This document shows positions 57,099 through 64,000 of a stretch of DNA of 64,000 nucleotides, in pieces (the first letter of the stretch is position 1; each line of letters begins with the position of its first letter). The DNA lies in contig NZ_CP011524.1 of the NCBI RefSeq assembly GCF_004154955.1, forward strand, positions 3,100,001 to 3,164,000, read 5' to 3'. The translations under genes and the position numbers were made by a program. The DNA is from Intestinimonas butyriciproducens. GTDB lineage: Bacteria > Bacillota > Clostridia > Oscillospirales > Oscillospiraceae. The notes beneath the pieces are model-generated. The model was not told where the DNA came from. It saw nothing but the letters and a program-made list of their open reading frames with translations, and made no database searches.

Positions 57099-57821
57099 AT
57101 GCTTCTTGATAAAGCAAGCGCGAAGCCACTCTATGTTCAAATGGAAGAGTTATTTTGGGGGAAATTGGATTCTGGTGAGTGGAGCCCCGGAGCTCTGATC
57201 CCTTCCGAAAATGAATTGAGCCATATGTACGGCATCAGCCGCACCACGGTGCGCAACGTCATCACGAAGCTGGTGCAGGAAGAGGTTCTTTTCCGTATCC
57301 CAGGCAAGGGCACCTATGTCGCCGAGCCCAAGATCGTGGCGCAGTCTCTGTCCTACGCTGGAATTCGGGAGCAGTTGGAAAAAATGGGCTATGAGGTCTC
57401 CACCCGGGTCCTGTCTATCACGAAAGAGACGCTGGACAAAAAGACCTTTGCCAAATTTTCCGGGATCAAAAGTCCTGTCTTTTTTGTGGTCCGCCGGCTG
57501 CGGTATCTCAAAAAGACTCCTCTTAGCGTGCACACTTCCTATATTCCCGCCGAACTGTGCCCGGATCTGGGGCGTCATGACATCGCCACAGAGCAGATGT
57601 GCACCATCTTGAGTCAGGACTACGGCCTGCACCGGGCAAAGACCATAGAGACGCTGGAGTCCGTCCCCGCCACCGCCCACGAAGCGGATCTCCTCAATAT
57701 TGCGCCCGGCCAGCCCCTTCTTCTCTTACAGGATGTGATTCAGAACGAGGACGGCCTGACTTTTGAATACAGCAAGGTCGCCTTTCGGGGGGAAAAAATC
57801 AAAATTACGCTGGAGTTTTAA
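57099..57821 (+). CDS. GntR-family regulator, HutC subfamily (UTRA), copy 2
   Basis: The 240-residue protein has the winged helix IPSENELSHMYGISRTTVRN and FRIPGKGTYVAEPK, then the UTRA domain with FFVVRRLRYLKKTPLSVHTS and the ending EYSKVAFRGEKIKITLEF. It closely matches the regulator at 18930-19670. It converges on the kdgK-type gene across a perfect hairpin. It probably represses the rpiB-to-kdgK operon through the GTATATAC site at 63680-63687. The effector may be a sugar phosphate of the pathway. Confidence 0.93.
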   Translation: MLLDKASAKPLYVQMEELFWGKLDSGEWSPGALIPSENELSHMYGISRTTVRNVITKLVQEEVLFRIPGKGTYVAEPKIVAQSLSYAGIREQLEKMGYEVSTRVLSITKETLDKKTFAKFSGIKSPVFFVVRRLRYLKKTPLSVHTSYIPAELCPDLGRHDIATEQMCTILSQDYGLHRAKTIETLESVPATAHEADLLNIAPGQPLLLLQDVIQNEDGLTFEYSKVAFRGEKIKITLEF

Positions 57822-57834
57822 CTTCGGTTTCGCA

Positions 57835-57883
57835 CGCGGAAAACCCCGCCTGCATCCAGAGGATGCAGGCGGGGTTTTCCGCG
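57835..57883. terminator. Perfect 23-bp hairpin between convergent genes
   Basis: CGCGGAAAACCCCGCCTGCATCC and its exact complement flank a three-base loop. The inner part carries A-runs and T-runs, so it can end transcripts from both sides (GntR on plus, kinase on minus). It is unusually long and perfect. Confidence 0.8.
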
Positions 57884-57938
57884 TAAACAAGGTCTCCACA
57901 CAGGGAAAGAGAGCATACAAACTCATTCAGAGCTGCGC

Positions 57939-59009
57939 TCAGCGCTTCACTCGCGCGCTGCCGCCCTTCATCACATCGTAGGCCTCCTCCGTGGTGACCA
58001 GATTCCAGTCATTGCGGATGGTGTGGCACAGCGCGGAGTAAGCTGCTGCAAAATCAATGACCTCCTGCTCCGGATGGCCCTCCAGGAAGCCCCAGATCAG
58101 GGCGGAGGCAAAGCTGTCACCTCCGCCCACACGGTCATAGATCTCGATATTGTCGTACTTGCGGGAGACGAAGAAGCCGTTGCGCGTCATCATCACGGTC
58201 CGCCAGTTGTTCAGGCATGCGGAGGTGACCTCGCGGAGCGAGGTGCCCACACAGATCACATTGGGGTACTTCTCCATGACCTTCTGGGCCACGCCGCGGT
58301 AGCTCTCGGGATCCAGCTTGGAAAAGTTCTGGTCGGTATTGTCGGCCTTGATCCCCAGCATGGTCTCGAAGTCCTCTTCGTTGCCGATGACAACATCCAC
58401 GTAGGGCATGATCTCCACCATGGCTTTCTGAGCATCCTCCCTGGACCAGAGCGTGGAGCGGAAATTCAGATCATAGCTGGTGGTCGCGCCGTTCTTCTTG
58501 GCCGCCCGCAGCGCGGCGGCCACCTCGGTAGCGGTATGCTCGCCCACAGCGGTGATAATGCCGGTCGTGTGGAACCAGCGGGTATCCAGCACAGACTCCC
58601 AATCGATGTCCCCGGGCTGGATCATGGCCACCGCGGAGTGTCCGCGGTCATAGGTCTGATAGCTGGGACGGGGACCGATGCCCACCTCAATAAAGCATTT
58701 GCCGTTGCGCCCGTTCCGTCCGATCTTGTCATACGGAGAGACCACCACATTGGACATATCCACGCCATGCATCTGGGCGTGCTTGATGATGTAGTCTCCG
58801 TCCCAGGCGTCCACCAGCTTGGTCACAAAGCCGGTCTTGAGCTGAGGTTTGAGCAGCTTTCGGCTCAGGTTGGAGATATTCACACAGCAGTTGAGTTCCG
58901 CCGCCGCGATCCCCAGCTGGAGCTCCTCCGCCTGTCCCAGTCTGTCGTGGCCGGGAGGTGTAAACCGGACCATCGCTTCGCCAAAGCTCATGAAATCATA
59001 CTTTGCCAT
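57939..59009 (-). CDS. PfkB-family sugar kinase, KDG kinase-like
   Basis: The 356-residue PfkB/ribokinase-family kinase starts KYDFMSFGEAMVRFTPPGHD. NPPG-like segments are replaced by the 2-keto-3-deoxygluconate-kinase form. It ends with the catalytic loop RVGGGDSFASALIWGFLEG, where the Asp of GGGDS is the base. A pseudogene relative is at 18.4-18.8 kb. The gene is last in the operon, 48 bp after the aldolase-like gene. It probably phosphorylates KDG or a related keto-sugar acid. The substrate is inferred from the family. Confidence 0.85.
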   Translation of the reverse strand: MAKYDFMSFGEAMVRFTPPGHDRLGQAEELQLGIAAAELNCCVNISNLSRKLLKPQLKTGFVTKLVDAWDGDYIIKHAQMHGVDMSNVVVSPYDKIGRNGRNGKCFIEVGIGPRPSYQTYDRGHSAVAMIQPGDIDWESVLDTRWFHTTGIITAVGEHTATEVAAALRAAKKNGATTSYDLNFRSTLWSREDAQKAMVEIMPYVDVVIGNEEDFETMLGIKADNTDQNFSKLDPESYRGVAQKVMEKYPNVICVGTSLREVTSACLNNWRTVMMTRNGFFVSRKYDNIEIYDRVGGGDSFASALIWGFLEGHPEQEVIDFAAAYSALCHTIRNDWNLVTTEEAYDVMKGGSARVKR

Positions 59010-59057
59010 AACATATGCCTCCTATTTTTATGGTAGTAGATCTGCGTCCCACAAGAG

Positions 59058-59945
59058 TCAGAGCAGTCCCTCCGCCGCCAGTTTTTCCCGGATTCCCGCC
59101 TTGTCCTCCTCCGCAAGGGGCAGCAGGGGCAGCCTGGGATATCCTCCCACAAGGCCGTTGAGGTCCATGGCATACTTCACGGCGGCCACACCGCCTTTTC
59201 CGGACACGATCTTATTGATCTGAAGGATCCGGTCATTGAGGGCCGCCGCCTTGTCGTAGTGCTTGGAGGCCAGCAGGCGGTAAAGCTCCACCGTTATCTC
59301 GGGGAAAGAATCCGCCAGGGAGAGCACGCCCCCAGAGGCGCCGGTGATCATTCCCATGAAAAAGTTGTTGATGGAGCCGGCCATCACGTCAAAGTGATTC
59401 CGGACCGCAAACAGGATGCTCTCGATATTGCCAGTCGAGCTGTCCTTCACGCCCACGATATTGGGATGCTGGGCGACCCGCTTGATGAGCGGGATGGACA
59501 GGCCCACACCGCCGGCATACTGCGGCGCGTTGTAGACCAGGCATGGGGTGTGAACGGCCTCCGCCACATCCGTAAAATAGCGGCAGAGGATATCGTCGGT
59601 CATCTGCTTTTTGAAATAGTTGGGAGGCAGCAGGGTGAGGAAATCCGGGTGATAGGCCTCCATTCTATGTGCCATCTCGATGGTTTCGAAAGTGGACTCA
59701 AAGATACAGCCGGCCATCACCACTTGGTCCTCTCTCTTACAGGTACAGATGATCTCCAGGACCTTGAGCTTCTCCTCATTGGTGAGGCTTTTGTTCTCTC
59801 CGTTGGAGCCCAGGGCCAGGAACCCCTTCAGCCCGCTTTTGGCATAGGCGCGGACATTGTGCTCCAGTCCGCTGTAATCCACGGTCCCATCAGCGGTGAA
59901 CGGGGTCGTGATGGGGGCGAACACGCCCATCAGCTTTTCGTTCAT
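59058..59945 (-). CDS. DapA/NanA-superfamily pyruvate-dependent aldolase
   Basis: The protein has 295 residues from the ATG at 59943-59945, preceded by AAGGGAG. The loop is GSNGE (46-50), Tyr 138 lies in LVYNAPQ and the Schiff-base Lys 167 in GVKDSS. It is a class I aldolase or hydro-lyase. The GSNGE loop differs from the sialic-acid lyase at 5.8 kb. With a KDG-type kinase next to it, it may cleave a keto-deoxy sugar acid such as KDG to pyruvate and an aldehyde, or belong to the 4-hydroxy-2-oxoglutarate aldolase branch. Not resolved. Confidence 0.8.
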   Translation of the reverse strand: MNEKLMGVFAPITTPFTADGTVDYSGLEHNVRAYAKSGLKGFLALGSNGENKSLTNEEKLKVLEIICTCKREDQVVMAGCIFESTFETIEMAHRMEAYHPDFLTLLPPNYFKKQMTDDILCRYFTDVAEAVHTPCLVYNAPQYAGGVGLSIPLIKRVAQHPNIVGVKDSSTGNIESILFAVRNHFDVMAGSINNFFMGMITGASGGVLSLADSFPEITVELYRLLASKHYDKAAALNDRILQINKIVSGKGGVAAVKYAMDLNGLVGGYPRLPLLPLAEEDKAGIREKLAAEGLL

Positions 59946-59975
59946 AGACGGCTCCCTTCTCAAATATTGTGTTTC

Positions 59976-61316
59976 CTACTTTTGACCGTTGGCGGCGTTC
60001 ATAAAGCGGCGCTGATACGAGACCACCTGGTTGGTAGCGGTAAACCGCGCCAGATACTGGGGCTCTGCTGTGATGACCACCCGGTCCACCATATCTGCAT
60101 AGGCGGGGTCGGCCATCAGGTTGTCGATGTCGGGGTAGTTATACTCGCCCTCCATGGAGCAGATAATCAGGCGTGTATCCGGCAGGTTGGTCTGGCGCAG
60201 GAGACGGAGGTTATGGCGCACGCCGTCCAGCCCATCGGCCCCTTCGGGGTTCTCAAAATTGCGGTATCTGAGGACATCCCGGCCCAGCTTCAGCACATCC
60301 AGCAGATCCCGGTCCGCCTCCCCGCTGCTGAGGTAATCGTTGGCCAGAAGTTCCGCCCGCAGCGCCTCCAGATATTTGCGGTCCGCCGTCCGGTCATAGC
60401 AGTCCAGCAGCACCTTGATGGCAGAGGACTGTTTGGCGCGATGCCGGACAAAGCTGTTGATGAAATAGGGCTTTGCCTGTAGTGCCATGGCGGTCTGATA
60501 GGGCTCAAACATCAGGGTGTAATTGATGCGGTATCCGTGCTCCCTGAGTCTGAGTGCCAGATTGTGGCCGCGCAGGGCGTCCGCGGTGGACGCCTGGTCG
60601 TACCGGGTGGAGAGCTTCTTGTCGCCCTCCAGCAGCTCATGTACATTGTTGGGGTTGACAGGGCCGGTGTGGGGGACCTTGACCACCAGCCGGTATTCCG
60701 AGAGAATGCTCTTGAAGGTCTCACATTCCTCCAGGATTTTGTCAAAGTCCTCCTCAAAGGGGTTGTTGAGCTCCACGCTGATGTCACAGCCGGGTCCCAG
60801 AATACGTCCCAGCTCAGTCATGACCTCGTCGCGGGTATGGAACGCATTCCCTACATTGGCCTTGGGATTGTTGATAAACAGGTCGTACACGATGCCGGGA
60901 TTGCAGGTGAGGTTTGCAAGCAGCGGGGCGATGGGCGCCACCTCGTAAGGGTTGGCGGAGTCGGCAGAGTAGAGGATACCGGTAGGCCGTTTCACTCCGT
61001 TTTTATCATAAGAGATATCGCGGACTAAATCAATCAGTAAAAGTCCGTCCTCCTGGAGCGTGCTCTCGATGCGAAACCCGGCGGGCGTCTCTCCGGCGGG
61101 AACCGCAAAGGTCTGGATGACATCCTTGAACCGGGGCGTGGCTGCCAGATACTTCACTTTCCCCTCCAGCAGAGAGAAAAGCTGCGGCTCCAGGCACAGG
61201 TCCTTCACCCGCTCGATATATGCCTCCTCACCTTTGGCCGCACCCGCTCCCAGAGCGGTCAGTGGGAAGTGGAGGCCAAGCGTGCCCTCGCCCTGGCTAC
61301 GGTAGTTTACTGTCAT
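59976..61316 (-). CDS. Transaldolase-like protein with N-terminal extension
   Basis: The protein has 446 residues. From about residue 116 the sequence has the transaldolase/FSA pattern: YSADSANPYEVAPIAPLLAN and LTCNPGIVYDLF (the usual D-x-AN...TxNP), VVKVPHTGPVN with probable Schiff-base Lys 213, and INYTLMFEPYQTAMALQAKP ending in INSFVRHRA. The first ~115 residues and an insert after Lys 213 are not found in normal transaldolases. It sits between transketolase and an aldolase, so a carbon-transfer role in pentose phosphate metabolism is likely. It is a divergent member and its activity is unproven. Confidence 0.65.
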   Translation of the reverse strand: MTVNYRSQGEGTLGLHFPLTALGAGAAKGEEAYIERVKDLCLEPQLFSLLEGKVKYLAATPRFKDVIQTFAVPAGETPAGFRIESTLQEDGLLLIDLVRDISYDKNGVKRPTGILYSADSANPYEVAPIAPLLANLTCNPGIVYDLFINNPKANVGNAFHTRDEVMTELGRILGPGCDISVELNNPFEEDFDKILEECETFKSILSEYRLVVKVPHTGPVNPNNVHELLEGDKKLSTRYDQASTADALRGHNLALRLREHGYRINYTLMFEPYQTAMALQAKPYFINSFVRHRAKQSSAIKVLLDCYDRTADRKYLEALRAELLANDYLSSGEADRDLLDVLKLGRDVLRYRNFENPEGADGLDGVRHNLRLLRQTNLPDTRLIICSMEGEYNYPDIDNLMADPAYADMVDRVVITAEPQYLARFTATNQVVSYQRRFMNAANGQK

Positions 61317-61383
61317 TCTGTTTGTCCCCCTAATACTTAATACTTATTTCCAATGCATTACATTACAGCGTCATGGGCGGGCA

Positions 61384-62328
61384 TCAGTCGCCGGAGAGGA
61401 CCGACATGACCCGTCGGGCCACGGCGCTTCCGGAGATGCCGTAATAGTTCAGCAGCGCCTCATACGGCCCGGTCTGCTTCGCCCCCTCCGGTACGCAAAA
61501 GACCTTCAGCGGCACGGATATTCCGCTCCGCGCCAGCACATCGGCCACCGCCGAGCCCAGCCCGCCGTTGGGTGCGTGCTCCTCCAAGACAAAAACCTTT
61601 TTGGCGGAGGACGCGTAGTGTCGGATCAATTCTTCGTCCAGCGGCTTTAAGGTGGTGAAATTGATTACCGACATCGATACCCCCTGCTCCCGCAGGATCT
61701 CTGCCGCCTCTACAGCCTCGGCCGTGCTGGGCCCATAGGTAAAGAGTGCCGCGGCTACACCGCCGTCCGCCAGTACCTCCCCCCTGCCCAGCTCCAGCTT
61801 TCGCTGCGTCCGCTTTGCAGGCGGCTCCTTGGCCTGACGGGGCATCCGGATAAAAACGGGACCGTCTATCTTTATGGCCTCCTCCAGGCAGAACTCCACC
61901 TCGTCGGCGTCGCCGGGACAGAGGACCACCAGATTGGGAACGGTGCGCATCAGGGCCACGTCCTCCAGAGCCATATGGGTGGACCCCAGTGTGGAATAGG
62001 CCAGACCGCCGCCGGAGGCCACCAGTTTGACATTGGTGTGCATATAACCCACGTCATCCCGGATCTGCTCATAGGCCCGCATGGTAAGGAAGGGGTCGAT
62101 GGCGACGACCACTGGAATAAAGCCCTGACGCGCCATCGCCGCGCTGATTCCCACAGCGGTCTGTTCGCTGATGCCGACCTCCACGCTCCGATTGGGATAG
62201 GCCTGGAAAAAGGCGCCCAGGCCTCCGCCGGAGGCGGAGTCACAGGAAATCGCCACAATCGCTTCATTGTCTTTTCCCAGCTCCAGGAGCTTGGCCTCAA
62301 ATGCCTTTCGGGGATCCCGCAAACACAT
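61384..62328 (-). CDS. Transketolase C-terminal subunit
   Basis: The protein has 314 residues from the ATG at 62326-62328 (AAAGGGG upstream). The pyrimidine-binding part has SVEVGISEQTAVGISAAMAR, with the catalytic Glu in GISEQ. It also has GSTHMALEDVALMRTVPNL. The C-terminal domain has VFVLEEHAPNGGLGSAVADV. It forms the second half of a split transketolase with the next gene upstream. A TTG at 62337 is a less likely start. The relic at 18.0-18.3 kb derives from a homologue. Confidence 0.93.
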   Translation of the reverse strand: MCLRDPRKAFEAKLLELGKDNEAIVAISCDSASGGGLGAFFQAYPNRSVEVGISEQTAVGISAAMARQGFIPVVVAIDPFLTMRAYEQIRDDVGYMHTNVKLVASGGGLAYSTLGSTHMALEDVALMRTVPNLVVLCPGDADEVEFCLEEAIKIDGPVFIRMPRQAKEPPAKRTQRKLELGRGEVLADGGVAAALFTYGPSTAEAVEAAEILREQGVSMSVINFTTLKPLDEELIRHYASSAKKVFVLEEHAPNGGLGSAVADVLARSGISVPLKVFCVPEGAKQTGPYEALLNYYGISGSAVARRVMSVLSGD

Positions 62329-62330
62329 GC

Positions 62331-63167
62331 TTACCAACCCCTTTCCGCCGCACGGGCATCCAGTTCCTCCAGGGCGCGGGCCGCTTCGCCCGCATCCGGG
62401 TTCCAGTGGTGATACTTCTGTTGATCCTCCAGAAAGGATATCCCCTTTCCCTTTGTGGTCTTGGCCACCAGGAGCGTGGGCTTTCCCGGCTCCAGAGGGA
62501 TCTGTGCGAAGGCGTCATACAGGGCCCCAACGTCATGCCCGGGGACCGGCCTTACTGCCCACCCAAACGCAGCATATCGGGACTCATAGGAGGTGGGCTT
62601 GCAGATCTCGCTGGTGCGTCCATTGATCTGAAGGGTATTTTCATCCAGGATCGCCACCAGATTGTCCAAATGATTGTGAGCGGCGAAGGCCGCCGCCTCC
62701 CAGTTGGTGCCCTCCCCCTGTTCTCCGTCACCCATCAATACGTAAGTACGGTACGGCAGACCTGCCTTTCTTGCCGCCAGGGCATAGCCGCAGCCCAGCG
62801 GCAGGCCGTGCCCCAGAGAACCTGTGGAAAAATCCAGGCAGGGCAACTTTGTGGCGTCCGGGTGTCCGGGAAAGAGGGTCCCCAATTGGTTATAGGTTTT
62901 CAGTAGCTCCGGCTCCAGCACCCCCAGTTCCACCATCGCTCCATAGAGGGCCAGGCACTTGTGTCCGCCGCTGAGCAGCAGCTTGTCGCGGTGGACGGGG
63001 TCCTCCGGATCATAGTCCATTACAGCGAAGTAGAGCACCGCCAGGATATCCGCAGCGGAGAGCGCGCCGCCGGCGTGCCCCTCACCGTTGCTGGCAATGG
63101 TCCGCACGATGTTGCTCCTGATATGGAAGGCGCTCCGCTCCAGCGCTTCACGGTCAAACGGTTTCAT
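62331..63167 (-). CDS. Transketolase N-terminal subunit
   Basis: The protein has 278 residues from the ATG at 63165-63167 (GAGGTG upstream). The thiamine diphosphate region is present as MGDGEQGEGTNWEAAAFAAH and NLVAILDENTLQINGRT. The N terminus has SNGEGHAGGALSAADILAVL with the active His, and FSTGSLGHGLPLGCGYALAA. It binds ThDP-Mg and pairs with the C-terminal subunit. Its start follows the rpiB stop by one base, so they are tightly coupled. Confidence 0.95.
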   Translation of the reverse strand: MKPFDREALERSAFHIRSNIVRTIASNGEGHAGGALSAADILAVLYFAVMDYDPEDPVHRDKLLLSGGHKCLALYGAMVELGVLEPELLKTYNQLGTLFPGHPDATKLPCLDFSTGSLGHGLPLGCGYALAARKAGLPYRTYVLMGDGEQGEGTNWEAAAFAAHNHLDNLVAILDENTLQINGRTSEICKPTSYESRYAAFGWAVRPVPGHDVGALYDAFAQIPLEPGKPTLLVAKTTKGKGISFLEDQQKYHHWNPDAGEAARALEELDARAAERGW

Positions 63168-63168
63168 G

Positions 63169-63606
63169 TCACACCTCTTCCAGCTGGCGGAGCTGGGCCA
63201 CCTTGGCCGCAGACGGACTGCTGGGATCAAAGCGCAGCGGCAGCCACAGGCGCACCAACTCCTCCGCCGTTTTCTGTCCGATCACTAATGCCCCCATGCA
63301 GAGGATGTTGGCGTCGTTGGAAAGGATGGAGCGCTGTGTGGAGTAGATATCGTGACAGACCGCGGCATATGCGCCCTTGATCTTGTTGGCCGCCATGGCC
63401 ATACCGATACCAGTCCCACAGATGAGGATGCCGCGCTCACACGCCCCGGAAGCCACCTTGCGGGCAACGGCCTCTGCAACGGCGGGATAGCTCACCGCCT
63501 GGGTATCATAGGAGCCCATATCGACAAACTCGTGCTCTGCGAAAGCGCTCAAAAGCATTTGTTTATAGGCCAATCCATGCTGATCGTTGCCAATTGCAAT
63601 TTTCAT
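63169..63606 (-). CDS. rpiB: RpiB/LacAB-family sugar-phosphate isomerase
   Basis: The protein has 145 residues from the ATG at 63604-63606. Signatures are KIAIGNDQHGLAYKQMLLSA, GILICGTGIGMAMAANKIKG with the catalytic Cys, and SNDANILCMGALVIG. It is the first gene of the operon. It probably interconverts ribose-5-P and ribulose-5-P, or an allose-type relative. A 55-residue relic of its homologue is at 17.9 kb. Confidence 0.93.
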   Translation of the reverse strand: MKIAIGNDQHGLAYKQMLLSAFAEHEFVDMGSYDTQAVSYPAVAEAVARKVASGACERGILICGTGIGMAMAANKIKGAYAAVCHDIYSTQRSILSNDANILCMGALVIGQKTAEELVRLWLPLRFDPSSPSAAKVAQLRQLEEV

Positions 63607-63679
63607 AATAGGGCAAATTCCTTTCTGACAAAAAGTGTGGGAGCGCAAAAAAACAGCTTTGGTCAATCTATTTTTACTT

Positions 63680-63716
63680 GTATATACAAGATATATCAAC
63701 CCGGGTAGTTTGTCAA
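63680..63716 (-). promoter_or_regulatory. rpiB operon promoter with GTATATAC operator
   Basis: On the minus strand TTGACA (63711-63716) and TATCTT (63688-63693) are 17 bp apart. CTTGTATATACAAG (core 63680-63687) is a perfect 14-bp palindrome abutting the -10. It is the best operator in the window and probably the target of the GntR regulator at 57 kb. Confidence 0.85.
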
Positions 63717-63788
63717 GGGATTTTTTTAGTCTTTCTTTTAATCCTTAAGCAAGTCCAAATAAAACCGAAAAAAGCTTCAAAAAATATG

Positions 63789-63849
63789 TTGACTTTATCC
63801 AAGAAATCGACTATTATTCAATTTGTAGCTCAATTATACTTGTATATAC
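63789..63849 (+). promoter_or_regulatory. Divergent promoter with GTATATAC operator
   Basis: On the plus strand TTGACT (63789-63794) and TATTAT (63812-63817) are 17 bp apart. ACTTGTATATACATGA (core 63842-63849) lies about 25 bp after the -10. This implies a gene to the right under the same regulator as rpiB. Confidence 0.7.
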
Positions 63850-63873
63850 ATGAATGAATGTACTAGTACTTAC

Positions 63874-64000
63874 CATGCAGCAACCTCGGGCTTATCTGTT
63901 CACCCTGCTGAACCAGCTCTGCAACATAAGCTCCATTGTGCTCTTTGCCCTGGGGACACGCGACGTTGGGGCCTCTGCGGCTACAGCGATCAACATGCTG
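63874..64000 (+). CDS. Possible start of a membrane protein at the window edge
   Basis: An open frame of 42 codons runs to the edge from the ATG at 63874: MQQPRAYLFTLLNQLCNISS and IVLFALGTRDVGASAATAIN. It is hydrophobic enough for a membrane helix but has no ribosome site. The true start could differ or lie outside, and it may be a gene fragment. Position after an operator-bearing promoter is the main support. Confidence 0.35.

Overview
The window looks like a chromosomal segment of a moderately GC-rich, spore-forming, anaerobic Firmicute. A ger germinant-receptor operon, an NfnAB-type bifurcating transhydrogenase, a Ptb/Pta-family acyltransferase, strong AGGAGG ribosome binding sites and lipobox-type solute-binding proteins point to Clostridia, probably Oscillospirales (Flavonifractor/Intestinimonas-like). 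The genus is inference and could be tested with the 16S gene in the window.

Layout. (1) 1-7.5 kb: sialic-acid use. An ABC permease start, its binding protein and an AraC regulator (minus strand) diverge from an esterase-nanE-nanK-nanQ-nanA-nagB operon. (2) 8.1-27.3 kb: a mosaic accessory block. It holds a dpp-type peptide ABC transporter, a two-subunit aconitase X with a RidA protein, a HutC-type GntR regulator, an Asp/Glu racemase-family gene, two 847-bp IS5-family copies around a secreted protein, and many broken genes (IS4 transposase, ParB, VOC protein, DUF849 enzyme, excisionase, integrase). (3) 27.3-35.1 kb: a compact integrative element with tyrosine integrase, Xre repressor, divergent HTH gene, helicase-like ATPase and HNH protein. 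Both blocks end in copies of the tRNA-Thr 3' half, which suggests two successive integrations into one tRNA gene. (4) 35.1-41.7 kb: a complete minus-strand rRNA operon (16S-Ile-Ala-23S-Lys-Glu-Lys-5S-Asn-Met-Trp-Asp-Thr) with four tandem promoters. (5) 41.8-57 kb: core genes: gerAA-AC-AB, nfnAB, a CofE-like ligase, a TetR/MFS pair, a phosphate acyltransferase, a P-type Ca2+ ATPase and a parvulin lipoprotein. (6) 57.1-63.7 kb: a second HutC-type regulator converging on an operon rpiB-tktN-tktC-transaldolase-like-DapA-like aldolase-KDG-type kinase.

The most coherent biology is a probable HutC regulon. The palindrome GTATATAC, which fits the HutC consensus GTxTAxAC, sits in or just after the promoters of dppA, acnX, the racemase and rpiB, and after a divergent promoter at the right edge. 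The two paralogous UTRA regulators are the obvious candidates to bind it. Next to the first regulator lies a stop-riddled, deletion-fused relic of rpiB-tktC-kdgK, in mirror image of the intact 57-63 kb locus. The accessory block therefore once carried a second copy of the sugar operon and its regulator.
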